This document shows positions 23,294 to 32,466 of a stretch of 64,000 nt of DNA, piece by piece. Where the stretch lies: NCBI RefSeq assembly GCF_002105755.1, contig NZ_CP020821.1:806001-870000 (forward strand), in the 5' to 3' direction. The translations under genes and the position numbers were made by a program. The DNA is from Mycobacterium colombiense CECT 3035 (GTDB taxonomy: Bacteria; Actinomycetota; Actinomycetes; Mycobacteriales; Mycobacteriaceae). Position 1 is the first letter of the stretch, and every line of letters starts with the position of its first letter. Below the pieces are notes generated by a model that did not search any database, was not told where the DNA came from, and saw only the letters and a list, made by a program, of their open reading frames with translations.

Positions 23294-24385
23294 ATGTCGA
23301 AATGGTTGTCCTGGAACGTCGTTGTGCCGGTGCTTTCCGTTGTCGTGCTGGCATTGATCTGGGGCGAGACGCTCGGGCCGGTGCTGGTCGGGCTGGCGGC
23401 GCTGTTTCTCATCGGTGCGGTGGTGGCCGCGGTGCACCACGCGGAGGTGGTCGCCCACCGGGTCGGCGAGCCGTTCGGGTCGCTGGTGCTCGCCGCCGCG
23501 GTGACCGTCATCGAGGTGGCCCTGATCGTCGAGCTGATGGCGTCCGGGGGCAACGAGACGGCGACCCTGGCCCGGGACACCGCCTTCGCCGCGCTGATGA
23601 TCACCACCAACGGAATCGCGGGGTTGTCGCTGCTGCTCGGTTCCCGGCGCTACGGCGTGACGCTGTTCAACGCCGAAGGCAGCGGCGCCGCGCTGGCCAC
23701 GGTGACCACGCTGGCGACCCTGAGCCTGGTGCTGCCCGCGTTCACCACCACCGCCGTGGGCAAGGAGTTCTCGCCCGGGCAGCTCATTTTCGCCGCGGTC
23801 GCCTCGCTGTTGCTCTACCTGGTGTTCGTGTTCACGCAGACGGTGCGGCACCGCGACTTCTTCCTGCCGGTCGCGCAGAAGGGCCAGAAGAGCCTGTTCG
23901 CGGACGAGAGCCATGCCGATCCGCCGACCACCCGCGCGGCGCTGACCAGCCTCGGGTTGATGCTGGGGGCCCTGGTGGCGGTGGTGGGCCTGGCCGAGGA
24001 GGAGTCGCCGGCGGTCGAAAAGGCGGTGACCGCGGTCGGCTTCCCCCAGTCGTTCGTGGGCGTGATCATCGCCGCGCTGGTGCTGCTGCCCGAGACGGTC
24101 GCGGCCGTGCGGGCGGCGCGCCAGGGCCGCATCCAGATCAGCCTGAACCTGGCGTACGGGTCGGCGATGGCCAGCATCGGGCTCACCATCCCGGCGATCG
24201 CGCTGGCGTCGATCTGGCTCAAGGGGCCGCTGGTGCTCGGCCTCGGCGCCATCCAGCTGGTGTTGCTCGCCCTGACGGTGGTGATCAGCGTGCTGACCGT
24301 GGTGCCAGGGCGGGCGACCCGCCTGCAGGGCGAGGTGCATCTGGTGCTGCTGGCCGCCTACGTGTTCCTGGCGATCAGCCCCTGA
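23294..24385 (+). CDS. chaA: Calcium/proton antiporter (CaCA family)
   Basis: A 363-residue integral membrane protein with about eleven helices in two homologous halves, corresponding to Rv1607. The cation-binding alpha-repeats are visible as VIEVALIVELMASGGNETATLARDT and, in the second half, GVIIAALVLLPETVAAVRAA. The acidic residues in both are the expected ion ligands. It starts at an ATG 107 nt from the divergent kinase gene. It exports Ca2+ (or Na+/K+) in exchange for protons; the ion is not determinable here. Confidence 0.9.
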   Translation: MSKWLSWNVVVPVLSVVVLALIWGETLGPVLVGLAALFLIGAVVAAVHHAEVVAHRVGEPFGSLVLAAAVTVIEVALIVELMASGGNETATLARDTAFAALMITTNGIAGLSLLLGSRRYGVTLFNAEGSGAALATVTTLATLSLVLPAFTTTAVGKEFSPGQLIFAAVASLLLYLVFVFTQTVRHRDFFLPVAQKGQKSLFADESHADPPTTRAALTSLGLMLGALVAVVGLAEEESPAVEKAVTAVGFPQSFVGVIIAALVLLPETVAAVRAARQGRIQISLNLAYGSAMASIGLTIPAIALASIWLKGPLVLGLGAIQLVLLALTVVISVLTVVPGRATRLQGEVHLVLLAAYVFLAISP

Positions 24386-24388
24386 GGC

Positions 24389-24847
24389 TCACGCCCGCGC
24401 GCGCAGCGTCGCCAGAGCCTTGTCGGCGTGGCTGTCCATGTTGAACTCGCTGGAGATCACCTCGAGCACCGTGCGGTCGGTGTCGATCACGAACGTCGTG
24501 CGCTTGACCGGCATCAGTTTGCCGAGCAGGCCGCGCTTGACGCCGAACTGGCTGGCCACGGTGCCGTCGGTGTCCGACAGCAGCGGGTAGTCGAACTTCT
24601 GCAGGTCGGCGAACTTGGCCTGCTTCTGCACGGCGTCGGCGCTGATCCCCACCCGGTTGGCCCCCACCGTGGCGAATTCGGAGGCCAGGTCCCGGAAGTG
24701 GCACGCTTCCTTGGTGCAGCCGGGCGTCATCGCGGCCGGGTAGAAGAACAGCACCACGGGCCCGCCGGAGAGCAGTTCGCTGAGCTTGCGCGGCGTCCCG
24801 GTCTGATCGGGCAACTCGAAGTCCGCGACGGTGTCACCAGGTTTCAT
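24389..24847 (-). CDS. bcpB: Thioredoxin-dependent peroxiredoxin, Bcp/PrxQ type
   Basis: A 152-residue peroxidase with ATG at 24847 ([15 protein letters not shown]). The peroxidatic Cys is in [11 protein letters not shown], with the resolving Cys five residues later in the same helix, as in PrxQ. It also has [18 protein letters not shown] and FVIDTDRTV. It reduces hydroperoxides in the cytoplasm. It is convergent with the exchanger gene (3 nt gap) and divergent from trpE, as Rv1608c is from trpE in M. tuberculosis. Confidence 0.95.
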   Translation of the reverse strand: MKPGDTVADFELPDQTGTPRKLSELLSGGPVVLFFYPAAMTPGCTKEACHFRDLASEFATVGANRVGISADAVQKQAKFADLQKFDYPLLSDTDGTVASQFGVKRGLLGKLMPVKRTTFVIDTDRTVLEVISSEFNMDSHADKALATLRARA

Positions 24848-24920
24848 GGCGGACACGCTACGCCCGCAAGCGTCGTCGGGCTGGGCCGAAGCACAGCAAC
24901 CCGTCTGGGAGGATGGATCG

Positions 24921-26458
24921 GTGCACGCCCACCTTGCCGCGACGACCTCACGAGAGGATTTCCGCCAGCTGGCAGCCGAGCACCGCGTGGTTCCGGTGAC
25001 CCGCAAGGTGCTGGCCGACAGCGAGACGCCGCTGTCGGCCTACCGCAAACTCGCCGCCAACCGTCCGGGCACCTTCCTGCTGGAGTCGGCCGAGCACGGT
25101 CGTTCCTGGTCGCGGTGGTCGTTCATCGGCGCCGGGGCGCCGTCGGCGCTGACCGTGCGCGACGGCGAGGCCGTCTGGCTGGGCGTGGTGCCACAGGACG
25201 CACCGACCGGGGCGACCCGCTGCAGGCCCTCCGCGCCACCTGCGAGCTGCTGGCCACCGGCCCGCTCGACGGGCTGCCGCCGCTGTCGGGCGGGATGGTC
25301 GGGTTCTTCGCTTACGACCTGGTGCGGCGCCTGGAGCGGCTGCCCGAGCTGGCCGTCGACGACCTGAAGCTGCCGGACATGTTGCTGCTGCTGGCCACCG
25401 ACGTGGCGGCGGTCGACCACCACGAGGGCACCATCACGCTGATCTCCAACGCCGTGAACTGGAACGGGACCGACGAGCGGGTGGACGAGGCCTACGACGA
25501 CGCGATCGCCCGCCTGGACGTGATGACGGCGGCGCTGGGCCAGCCGCTGCCGTCCACCGTCGGCACGTTCGAGCGGCCCGAGCCGCGCTACCGCGCGCAA
25601 CGCAGCGTCGAGGAGTACGGAAAGATCGTCGACTACCTGGTCGACCAGATCGCCGCGGGGGAGGCCTTCCAGGTGGTGCCCTCGCAACGGTTCGAAATGG
25701 ACACCGACGTCGATCCGATCGACGTGTACCGGATGTTGCGGGTCACCAACCCGAGCCCCTACATGTATCTGCTGCAGGTGCCGAATGGCGCTGGGGGAAC
25801 TGACTTTTCGATCGTGGGCTCCAGTCCGGAGGCGCTGGTCACCGTCGCCGACGGCACCGCGACCACCCATCCGATCGCGGGCACCCGGTGGCGCGGGGAC
25901 ACCGACGAAGAGGACCAGCTGCTGGAAAAGGAGTTGCTGGCCGACGAGAAGGAACGCGCCGAGCACCTGATGCTCGTCGACCTGGGCCGCAACGATCTGG
26001 GCCGGGTCTGCGCGCCGGGCACCGTGCGCGTCGAGGACTACAGCCACATCGAACGCTACAGCCACGTCATGCACCTGGTATCGACGGTGACGGGCACGCT
26101 CGACGAGGGTCGCACCGCGCTGGACGCGGTGACGGCCTGCTTCCCGGCGGGCACGCTGTCGGGCGCGCCGAAGGTCCGGGCCATGGAGCTGATCGAAGAG
26201 GTGGAGAAGACGCGCCGCGGCCTGTACGGCGGCGTGGTCGGCTACCTGGACTTCGCCGGCAATGCCGACTTCGCGATCGCCATCCGTACCGCCCTGATGC
26301 GCGACGGCATCGCCTACGTGCAATCCGGTGGCGGGGTGGTGGCCGATTCCAACGGCCCCTACGAGTACACCGAGGCGACCAACAAGGCCCGCGCGGTGCT
26401 GAGCGCGATCGCGGCCGCCGAGACGCTGACCGAACCCGGCCCCAGTGGCGATGGCTGA
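24921..26458 (+). pseudogene. trpE: Anthranilate synthase component I, interrupted by an apparent 1-nt deletion
   Basis: The GTG at 24921, preceded by GGGAGGAT, opens a frame reading [15 protein letters not shown] through DAPTG. It then goes out of frame at a run of four G (25209-25212). The correct frame resumes at once as [19 protein letters not shown] and runs to the stop at 26456-26458, with all chorismate-binding motifs ([44 protein letters not shown]). One extra G would restore a continuous protein of about 512 residues. As written the gene cannot make full-length TrpE. A base-calling error in the homopolymer is the simplest explanation, since the rest of the pathway is intact. A real mutation or slippage remains possible. 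Confidence 0.9.
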
Positions 26459-27128
26459 GGCCGGCGCGGGCACCCGCCGCCCGAACAGCCGGTGGCTGAT
26501 CCGGATTGCCCAGGCGGTGCTGGTGATTGCCGCAGGAACGTTATGGCTGGCCTCACGCCTGCCCTGGGTCGTCATCCGGTCGTTCGACGGGCTCGGGCCG
26601 CCCAAGCAGGTGACCCTGGCCGGCGCGGCGTGGTCGACGGCGCTGCTGCCGTTGGCGTTGCTCCTGCTGGCCGCGGCCGTCGCCGCCATCGCCGTGCGGG
26701 GTTGGCTGCTGCGCGCGCTGGCGGGTCTGTTGGCGGTGGTCAGCCTGGCGGTGGGCTACCTGGGGGTCAGCCTGTGGGTGTTGCCCGACGTGGCGGTCCG
26801 CGGCGCCGAACTGGCGCACGTCTCGGTGATGTCGCTGGTGGGAAGCGAGCGGCTGTACGGGGGCGCCGGTGTCACGGTGGCCGCCGCGGCGTGCACGCTC
26901 ATCGCCGCCGTCCTGCTCATGCGCTCCGCGTCCGACTCGGGGTCGACCCGCTCGAAGTACGCCGCACCGGCGACGCGCCGGTCGATTGCGCGACGCGAAG
27001 AGGCCGACGGGGCGATGCTGGAGCAGGCGGAGACGCCGGGAATGTCGGAGCGGATGATCTGGGACGCGCTTGACGAGGGACGCGACCCAACCGATCGGCC
27101 GAACGAGTCTGACAGCGAGGGTCGGTGA
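26451..27128 (+). CDS. Trp-operon-associated membrane protein (Rv1610 / TIGR02234 family)
   Basis: A 225-residue protein with four hydrophobic segments in its first 150 residues and a charged cytoplasmic tail. The ATG at 26451 overlaps the end of trpE by 8 nt; a GTG two codons earlier is an alternative. The family is found only in actinobacterial trp regions between trpE and trpC, and its role is unknown. The extracytoplasmic stretch between helices 1 and 2 ([15 protein letters not shown]) is a typical conserved patch. Confidence 0.85.
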   Translation: MAEAGAGTRRPNSRWLIRIAQAVLVIAAGTLWLASRLPWVVIRSFDGLGPPKQVTLAGAAWSTALLPLALLLLAAAVAAIAVRGWLLRALAGLLAVVSLAVGYLGVSLWVLPDVAVRGAELAHVSVMSLVGSERLYGGAGVTVAAAACTLIAAVLLMRSASDSGSTRSKYAAPATRRSIARREEADGAMLEQAETPGMSERMIWDALDEGRDPTDRPNESDSEGR

Positions 27129-27240
27129 TGGGACGCAAGCCGCGGGCCGCTACCCTTCATTCACGTCGTCGCAATCGGCTGGGGACAACAAATCGGCCGT
27201 GGGATGACAGCGGGCGACAGGGCGAAGGGAAACGACAGGC

Positions 27241-28059
27241 ATGAGTCCGGCAACCGTGCTTGACTCCATCCTCGAGGGAGTCCGGGCCGACGTTGCCGCG
27301 CGTGAAGCGCTGATCAGCCTGTCCGAGATCAAAGCCGCCGCGGCGGCCGCGCCACCGCCACGCGACGTGATGGCCGCCCTGCGCGAGCCCGGAATCGGCG
27401 TCATCGCCGAAGTCAAGCGCGCCAGCCCGTCGGCGGGCTCCCTGGCCACGATTGCCGATCCGGCGAAACTGGCCCGGGCCTACGAAGACGGTGGCGCCCG
27501 CATCATCAGCGTGTTGACCGAGGAGCGCCGCTTCCACGGCTCGCTCGACGACCTCGACGCGGTGCGCGCGGCCGTGTCGATACCGATTCTGCGCAAAGAC
27601 TTTGTCGTGCAGCCCTATCAGATCCACGAGGCGCGCGCGCACGGTGCCGACATGCTGTTGCTCATCGTCGCGGCGCTGGAGCAGTCGGCGTTGGTGTCGA
27701 TGCTGGACCGCACCGAATCGCTGGGCATGACGGCGCTCGTCGAGGTGCACACCGAGGAAGAAGCCGACCGGGCACTCAAGGCCGGAGCCAACGTAATCGG
27801 CGTCAACGCCCGCGATCTGGCGACACTCGAGGTGGACCGGGACTGCTTCGCGCGCATCGCTCCGGGGCTGCCCAGCAACGTGATCCGGATCGCCGAATCC
27901 GGTGTGCGCGGTACCGGGGACCTGCTGGCGTACGCCGGCGCGGGTGCCGACGCCGTCCTGGTCGGCGAAGGTCTGGTCAAAAGTGGTGACCCGCGCGCCG
28001 CGGTCGCCGACCTGGTCACCGCGGGCACCCATCCGTCCTGTCCGAAACCGGCTCGGTAG
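27241..28059 (+). CDS. trpC: Indole-3-glycerol phosphate synthase
   Basis: A 272-residue TIM barrel forming indoleglycerol phosphate from CdRP. Key motifs: [13 protein letters not shown] (catalytic Lys), [26 protein letters not shown] (second Lys), [18 protein letters not shown] and VLVGEGLV. The ATG follows 112 nt after the membrane-protein gene, with GAAGGG upstream. No trpF gene is present; HisA/PriA at 18983 probably covers that step. A 72-nt gap with a 9-codon frame precedes trpB. Confidence 0.97.
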   Translation: MSPATVLDSILEGVRADVAAREALISLSEIKAAAAAAPPPRDVMAALREPGIGVIAEVKRASPSAGSLATIADPAKLARAYEDGGARIISVLTEERRFHGSLDDLDAVRAAVSIPILRKDFVVQPYQIHEARAHGADMLLLIVAALEQSALVSMLDRTESLGMTALVEVHTEEEADRALKAGANVIGVNARDLATLEVDRDCFARIAPGLPSNVIRIAESGVRGTGDLLAYAGAGADAVLVGEGLVKSGDPRAAVADLVTAGTHPSCPKPAR

Positions 28060-28131
28060 TCACAACGGCACTGAAGAGCCCCAGCGCTGAAACGTTGAAC
28101 CCATGAGCCATCCCCGCGTAGAGACTTGGTG

Positions 28132-29391
28132 ATGGTGGACCTGTCCCGCCCGGACCTTCCGCTCGCGAGCGCAGCCATCGCCGAACCCACCCGCCACGAA
28201 CCCGATGCGGGTGGCCATTTCGGTGTGTACGGCGGCCGCTACGTCGCCGAGGCCTTGATGGCCGTGATCGAAGAGGTCACCGCCGCCTACGAGAAGGAAC
28301 GCGTCAACCAGGATTTCTTGGACACCCTGGATTACCTGCAGGCGAACTACGCCGGGCGGCCGTCGCCGCTGTACGAGGCGCCGCGCCTGTCCGAAGTGGC
28401 CGGCGCGCGCATCTTCCTCAAGCGAGAAGACCTGAACCACACCGGTTCTCATAAGATCAACAACGTGCTCGGTCAGGCGCTGCTGGCGCAGCGGATGGGC
28501 AAGAAGCGGGTGATCGCCGAGACCGGGGCCGGTCAGCACGGCGTGGCGACCGCCACCGCGTGTGCCCTGCTCGGCCTGGAGTGCGTGATCTACATGGGCG
28601 CGGTGGACACCGAGCGTCAGGCGCTCAACGTGGCGCGGATGCGCCTGCTGGGAGCGACGGTCGTCTCGGTGGAAAGCGGTTCGAGGACGCTCAAGGACGC
28701 CATCAACGAGGCGTTCCGGGACTGGGTTACCAACGCCGACAACACCTTCTATTGCTTCGGCACCGCGGCCGGCCCGCATCCCTTTCCCGCCATGGTGCGC
28801 GATTTCCAGCGGATCATCGGCCTCGAGGCGCGTGCCCAGATCCAGGCCCAGGCGGGCCGGTTGCCCGACGCCGTGGTGGCCTGCATCGGCGGCGGATCCA
28901 ATGCCATCGGCATCTTCCATCCGTTCATCGACGACCCGAATGTGCGACTGGTCGGTTTCGAGGCGGCCGGCGACGGTGTCGAAACCGGCAGGCACGCCGC
29001 GACCTTCAGCGGCGGCTCGCCCGGTGCTTTTCAGGGATCGTTCTCGTACCTGCTGCAGGACGAGGACGGGCAGACCATCGAATCCCATTCCATCTCAGCG
29101 GGTCTGGACTATCCGGGAGTGGGGCCAGAACATGCGTACCTGCGCGAGACGGGCCGCGCCGAGTACCGACCGATCACAGACTCCGAGGCGATGGATGCGT
29201 TCCGCGTCCTGTGCCGCACGGAGGGGATCATCCCGGCGATCGAATCCGCGCACGCCGTGGCCGGCGCCCTGAAATTGGGCCCCGAGTTGGGGCACGGCGC
29301 GATCGTCGTGGTGAACCTGTCCGGGCGCGGCGACAAGGACGTCGAGACCGCCGCGAAGTGGTTCGGGCTGTTGGGATCCAGCGATCGATGA
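28132..29391 (+). CDS. trpB: Tryptophan synthase beta subunit
   Basis: A 419-residue PLP enzyme joining indole and serine. The PLP-lysine motif is [36 protein letters not shown], the GGGSNAIG phosphate loop and [16 protein letters not shown] are typical. The ATG at 28132 is chosen; GTG and TTG codons 1-2 positions upstream are possible. It overlaps trpA by 4 nt. The start shares its A with the stop of a 9-codon upstream frame (TGATG). Confidence 0.97.
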   Translation: MVDLSRPDLPLASAAIAEPTRHEPDAGGHFGVYGGRYVAEALMAVIEEVTAAYEKERVNQDFLDTLDYLQANYAGRPSPLYEAPRLSEVAGARIFLKREDLNHTGSHKINNVLGQALLAQRMGKKRVIAETGAGQHGVATATACALLGLECVIYMGAVDTERQALNVARMRLLGATVVSVESGSRTLKDAINEAFRDWVTNADNTFYCFGTAAGPHPFPAMVRDFQRIIGLEARAQIQAQAGRLPDAVVACIGGGSNAIGIFHPFIDDPNVRLVGFEAAGDGVETGRHAATFSGGSPGAFQGSFSYLLQDEDGQTIESHSISAGLDYPGVGPEHAYLRETGRAEYRPITDSEAMDAFRVLCRTEGIIPAIESAHAVAGALKLGPELGHGAIVVVNLSGRGDKDVETAAKWFGLLGSSDR

Positions 29392-30203
29392 CGGTCAAAC
29401 ACAGCGAAGCGGGCAAGCTCGAGTCGATCTTCGATGACTGCCGCACAGACAATCGCGCGGCGCTGATCGGATACCTGCCCACCGGTTACCCCGACGTGCC
29501 GACGTCGGTGCAAGGGATGACGGCACTGGTCGAATCGGGTTGCGACATCATCGAAGTCGGGGTTCCCTATTCCGACCCCGGCATGGACGGCCCGACCATC
29601 GCCAAGGCCACCGAGATCGCGCTGCATGGGGGAGTGCGCGTTCGCGACACCCTTGCCGCGGTCGAGGCGATCAGCGCGGCCGGTGGCCACGCGGTGGTGA
29701 TGACCTACTGGAACCCGGTGTTGCGCTACGGGGTTGACGCGTTCGCCCGGGATCTGGCATCCGCGGGCGGGTTCGGCCTGATCACGCCCGATCTCATCCC
29801 CGACGAAGCCGGGCAGTGGCTGGCGGCCTCCGAGGAGCACCGGTTGGACCGGATCTTTCTGGTGGCGCCGTCCTCGACGCCGCAGCGGTTGGCGATGACG
29901 GTCGACGCGTCGCGGGGATTCGTCTACGCGGCCTCGACGATGGGCGTGACCGGGGCGCGCGACGTCGTGTCGAACGCCGCGCCCGAGTTGGTGAGCAGGG
30001 TCAAGGAGATATCCGACATACCCGTCGGCGTCGGTCTGGGGGTGCGGTCGCGGGAGCAGGCCGCCCAGATCGGCAGTTACGCCGACGGCGTCATCGTCGG
30101 GTCCGCGCTGGTGTCGGCGCTGGGTGAGGGGGGGTTGACTGCATTGCGTGCACTGACTGAGGAACTCGCCGCCGGTGTTCGTCAGAGGGCGGCCGTCTCG
30201 TGA
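29388..30203 (+). CDS. trpA: Tryptophan synthase alpha subunit
   Basis: A 271-residue TIM barrel cleaving indoleglycerol phosphate to indole for TrpB. Catalytic Glu is in [15 protein letters not shown], with the Asp in the same motif, and the N-terminus reads [28 protein letters not shown] and VIVGSALV are typical C-terminal phosphate-binding segments. The ATG overlaps the trpB stop, and the stop overlaps lgt by 4 nt. Confidence 0.97.
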   Translation: MTVKHSEAGKLESIFDDCRTDNRAALIGYLPTGYPDVPTSVQGMTALVESGCDIIEVGVPYSDPGMDGPTIAKATEIALHGGVRVRDTLAAVEAISAAGGHAVVMTYWNPVLRYGVDAFARDLASAGGFGLITPDLIPDEAGQWLAASEEHRLDRIFLVAPSSTPQRLAMTVDASRGFVYAASTMGVTGARDVVSNAAPELVSRVKEISDIPVGVGLGVRSREQAAQIGSYADGVIVGSALVSALGEGGLTALRALTEELAAGVRQRAAVS

Positions 30204-31879
30204 CGAAGCTGCTGGCCTATTTCCCGAGCCCGCCGCGGGGCGTGTGGCACCTCGGCCCGCTGCCGATCCGGGCCTATGCCCTGTTCATCATCGCCGGCAT
30301 CGTGGCCGCGCTGCTGATCGGCGACCGGCGCTGGGAAGCCCGCGGCGGCGAGCGCGGCGTGATCTACGACATCGCGCTGTGGACGGTGCCGTTCGGGTTG
30401 GTCGGTGGCCGGCTGTATCACCTGGCCACCGACTGGCGTACCTATTGGGGCCCCGGCGGCGCCGGACTCGGGGCGGCCGTTCGGATCTGGGACGGCGGCC
30501 TGGGGATTTGGGGCGCGGTGGCGCTCGGGGCCGTCGGCGCCTGGATCGGCTGCCGCCGGCACGGGATTCCGCTTCCCGCCTTCGCCGACGCGCTGGCCCC
30601 CGGAATCATCCTGGCGCAGGCCATCGGTCGGCTCGGCAACTATTTCAATCAGGAACTCTACGGCCGCGAGACCACGCTGCCGTGGGGCCTGGAGGTCTTC
30701 TACCGCCGGGACCCCTCGGGATACATCGACCCGCATTCGCTGGATGGCGTCTCGACGGGCCAGCTCGCGTTCGTGGTGCAGCCGACGTTTCTCTACGAAT
30801 TGATCTGGAACCTCCTGATTTTCGTCGCGCTGCTCTACGCGGACCGCCGATTCACGCTGGGCCACGGCCGGCTGTTCGCCCTGTACGTGGCGGGCTACTG
30901 CGTCGGGCGGTTCTGCGTCGAGTTGCTGCGCGACGACACCGCCACCCACATCGCCGGCATCCGGATCAACTCGTTTACATCGACTTTCGTGTTCATCGGG
31001 GCCGTGGTGTATCTGATGGCGGCGCCTAAGGGCCGCGAAGATCCCGAGAGCCTGCGCGGCAACGAATACCTCGACGAGGAAGCGGCCGAGGCCGAACCGG
31101 ACGCTGAGCCCGCGACGGTGGCGGCTGCGACGACCGCGGCGGCCGCCGCAGCGACCACCGCGGCGGGTGATGCGCCGACGTCCTCGGCGGAGACGGCGGA
31201 AGCTGACGACACCACCGCCGCCGATGCGGGCGCCGGAGAATCGGTGGCGGCCACCGAGGCGGAGCCCAGCGCGGCCGAGGCCGTAGAGGCCGAAGACGCC
31301 GAGGCAGAGGCAGAAGAAACCGAAGACGCCGAGGCAGAAGAACCCGAAAAGGCCGAGGCGGAAGCGAAATCCGAGGATTCTGAATCAGGGGCCGAAGCCG
31401 AAGAGCCCGAAGCCGAAGCCGAAGCGCCGGAAGCCGAAGAGCCGCAAGCCGAAGAGCCGCAAGCCGAAGAGCCCGAAGCCGAAGCCGAAGCGCCGGAAGC
31501 CGAAGAGCCGCAAGCCGAAGAGCCCGAAGCCGAGCAGCCGGAAGCCGAAGCCGAAGAGCCCGAAGCCGAAGAGCCCGAAGCCGAAGAGCCCGAAGCCGAA
31601 GAGCCCGAAGCCGAAGAGCCCGAAGCCGAAGAATCGGAGGCCGAAGAGCCGGAAGCCGAAGCGGCAGTGCAGGATTCCGAAGCCGAGGATTCCGAAGCCG
31701 AGGAACCCGAAGCCGAGGAACCCGAAGCCGAAGAGGCCGAAGCGGACGAGCCGGCCGCCGAGACACCCGAACGCGAGACACCCCAACCCGAAACACCGGA
31801 AACCAAGCCGACCCCGACTGAGCCCGAAACCCGTCGGCGATGGGGCTCGCGACTCAGGAACCGGCTGTCGGGGCGCTGA
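30200..31879 (+). CDS. lgt: Prolipoprotein diacylglyceryl transferase with long acidic repeat tail
   Basis: A 559-residue protein. Residues 1-275 are a standard seven-helix Lgt, which transfers diacylglyceryl to the lipobox Cys of preprolipoproteins in the membrane. It has PIRAYALFIIAGI, GGRLYHLATD and the signature GRLGNYFNQELYG. From about residue 280 the protein becomes a Glu/Ala/Pro-rich tail of some 275 residues, built of EAEEP-like units, ending in a basic cluster (RRRWGSRLRNRLSGR). Mycobacterial Lgt proteins are known to have C-terminal extensions, but this one is long. The tail should be cytoplasmic and disordered. The GTG start overlaps trpA by 4 nt. Confidence 0.95.
   Translation: MTKLLAYFPSPPRGVWHLGPLPIRAYALFIIAGIVAALLIGDRRWEARGGERGVIYDIALWTVPFGLVGGRLYHLATDWRTYWGPGGAGLGAAVRIWDGGLGIWGAVALGAVGAWIGCRRHGIPLPAFADALAPGIILAQAIGRLGNYFNQELYGRETTLPWGLEVFYRRDPSGYIDPHSLDGVSTGQLAFVVQPTFLYELIWNLLIFVALLYADRRFTLGHGRLFALYVAGYCVGRFCVELLRDDTATHIAGIRINSFTSTFVFIGAVVYLMAAPKGREDPESLRGNEYLDEEAAEAEPDAEPATVAAATTAAAAAATTAAGDAPTSSAETAEADDTTAADAGAGESVAATEAEPSAAEAVEAEDAEAEAEETEDAEAEEPEKAEAEAKSEDSESGAEAEEPEAEAEAPEAEEPQAEEPQAEEPEAEAEAPEAEEPQAEEPEAEQPEAEAEEPEAEEPEAEEPEAEEPEAEEPEAEESEAEEPEAEAAVQDSEAEDSEAEEPEAEEPEAEEAEADEPAAETPERETPQPETPETKPTPTEPETRRRWGSRLRNRLSGR
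31390..31760 (+). repeat. In-frame tandem repeat encoding EAEEP units in lgt
   Basis: Imperfect 15-nt units of the type GAAGCCGAAGAGCCC repeat through this stretch, with five near-identical copies at about 31555-31630. A longer block starting GAAGCCGAAGCCGAAGCG at 31409 recurs 66 nt later at 31475. The length is a multiple of three throughout, so copy-number change would keep the frame. Confidence 0.9.
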
Positions 31880-31963
31880 CCATCGGCGTGCCCCGATTCA
31901 CCTGGCGGAGCGCAACGGATCTGGCAGGCTGAAAACCGTGACCGACACAAGGTCAGCGGCGAG

Positions 31964-32398
31964 ATGACGCGACCTCACCCGGCCGCGCAACCGCATCCGC
32001 GCGGCGTGCGGCGCCATCGCCTCTCCATCGCGGCCGGGACCGGGGTGGCGCTGGGTGGCGCGCTCGGCTACGTCGCGCTGGCCGACCCACACCGCCCCAG
32101 TTCGATCTACCCGGCGTGTCCGTTCAAATGGCTCACCGGCTGGAATTGCCCGTTTTGCGGCGGGCTGAGGATGACGCACGACCTGTTGCACGGCGACCTG
32201 ATGGCCGGCATCCACGACAACGTCTTCGTGCTGGTAGGAATCCCGCTGCTGGCCGCATGGGTGCTGGTGCGCCGCGCCCGCGGCAAGGGGGTTGCGCCCA
32301 GGGCCGCGTTGCTCACCGCCCTTGTCGCGACGATCGCGTGGACGGTGCTGCGTAACCTGCCCGCCTTCCCCTTGTTTCCCACCGTTCTTGGTGGGTAA
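31964..32398 (+). CDS. DUF2752 membrane protein (Rv1616 type)
   Basis: A 144-residue protein with a basic N-terminus and three hydrophobic segments. The family signature is YPACPFKWLTGWNCPFCGG followed by LRMTHDLLHGD, with three Cys in the loop. The function is unknown. It lies between lgt and the pyruvate kinase gene, as Rv1616 does. The M. tuberculosis neighbour Rv1615 is not present here. Confidence 0.85.
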   Translation: MTRPHPAAQPHPRGVRRHRLSIAAGTGVALGGALGYVALADPHRPSSIYPACPFKWLTGWNCPFCGGLRMTHDLLHGDLMAGIHDNVFVLVGIPLLAAWVLVRRARGKGVAPRAALLTALVATIAWTVLRNLPAFPLFPTVLGG

Positions 32399-32449
32399 AA
32401 GCACACTGCGCGGGGCGCCAATCTGCGGGCCGTGGGGGTTACACACGAC

Positions 32450-32466
32450 TATGCTGGGTCGGCGTG
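32450..32466 (+). promoter_or_regulatory. Putative leaderless promoter of pyk
   Basis: TATGCT at 32450-32455 matches the mycobacterial -10 pattern TANNNT. It is followed by 8 nt and the GTG start of pyk, without a Shine-Dalgarno sequence. This suggests transcription starts at or next to the start codon. Confidence 0.45.

Noticed and set aside
24848..25006. Longer bcpB start on the minus strand
   Set aside because: Would run into the divergent trpE coding region; ATG 24847 gives the normal Bcp N-terminus.
25205..25215. Programmed frameshift in trpE
   Set aside because: Only four G and no stimulatory structure visible; a missing base in a homopolymer is simpler.
31390..31760. Possible CRISPR-like repeat array
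   Set aside because: Units are contiguous 15-nt codon repeats without unique spacers and lie in frame within lgt.
31026..31796. Long minus-strand frames across the lgt repeat (Leu/Arg-rich or Gly/Phe-rich)
   Set aside because: Produced by reading the EAEEP-coding repeat in other frames; not independent genes.
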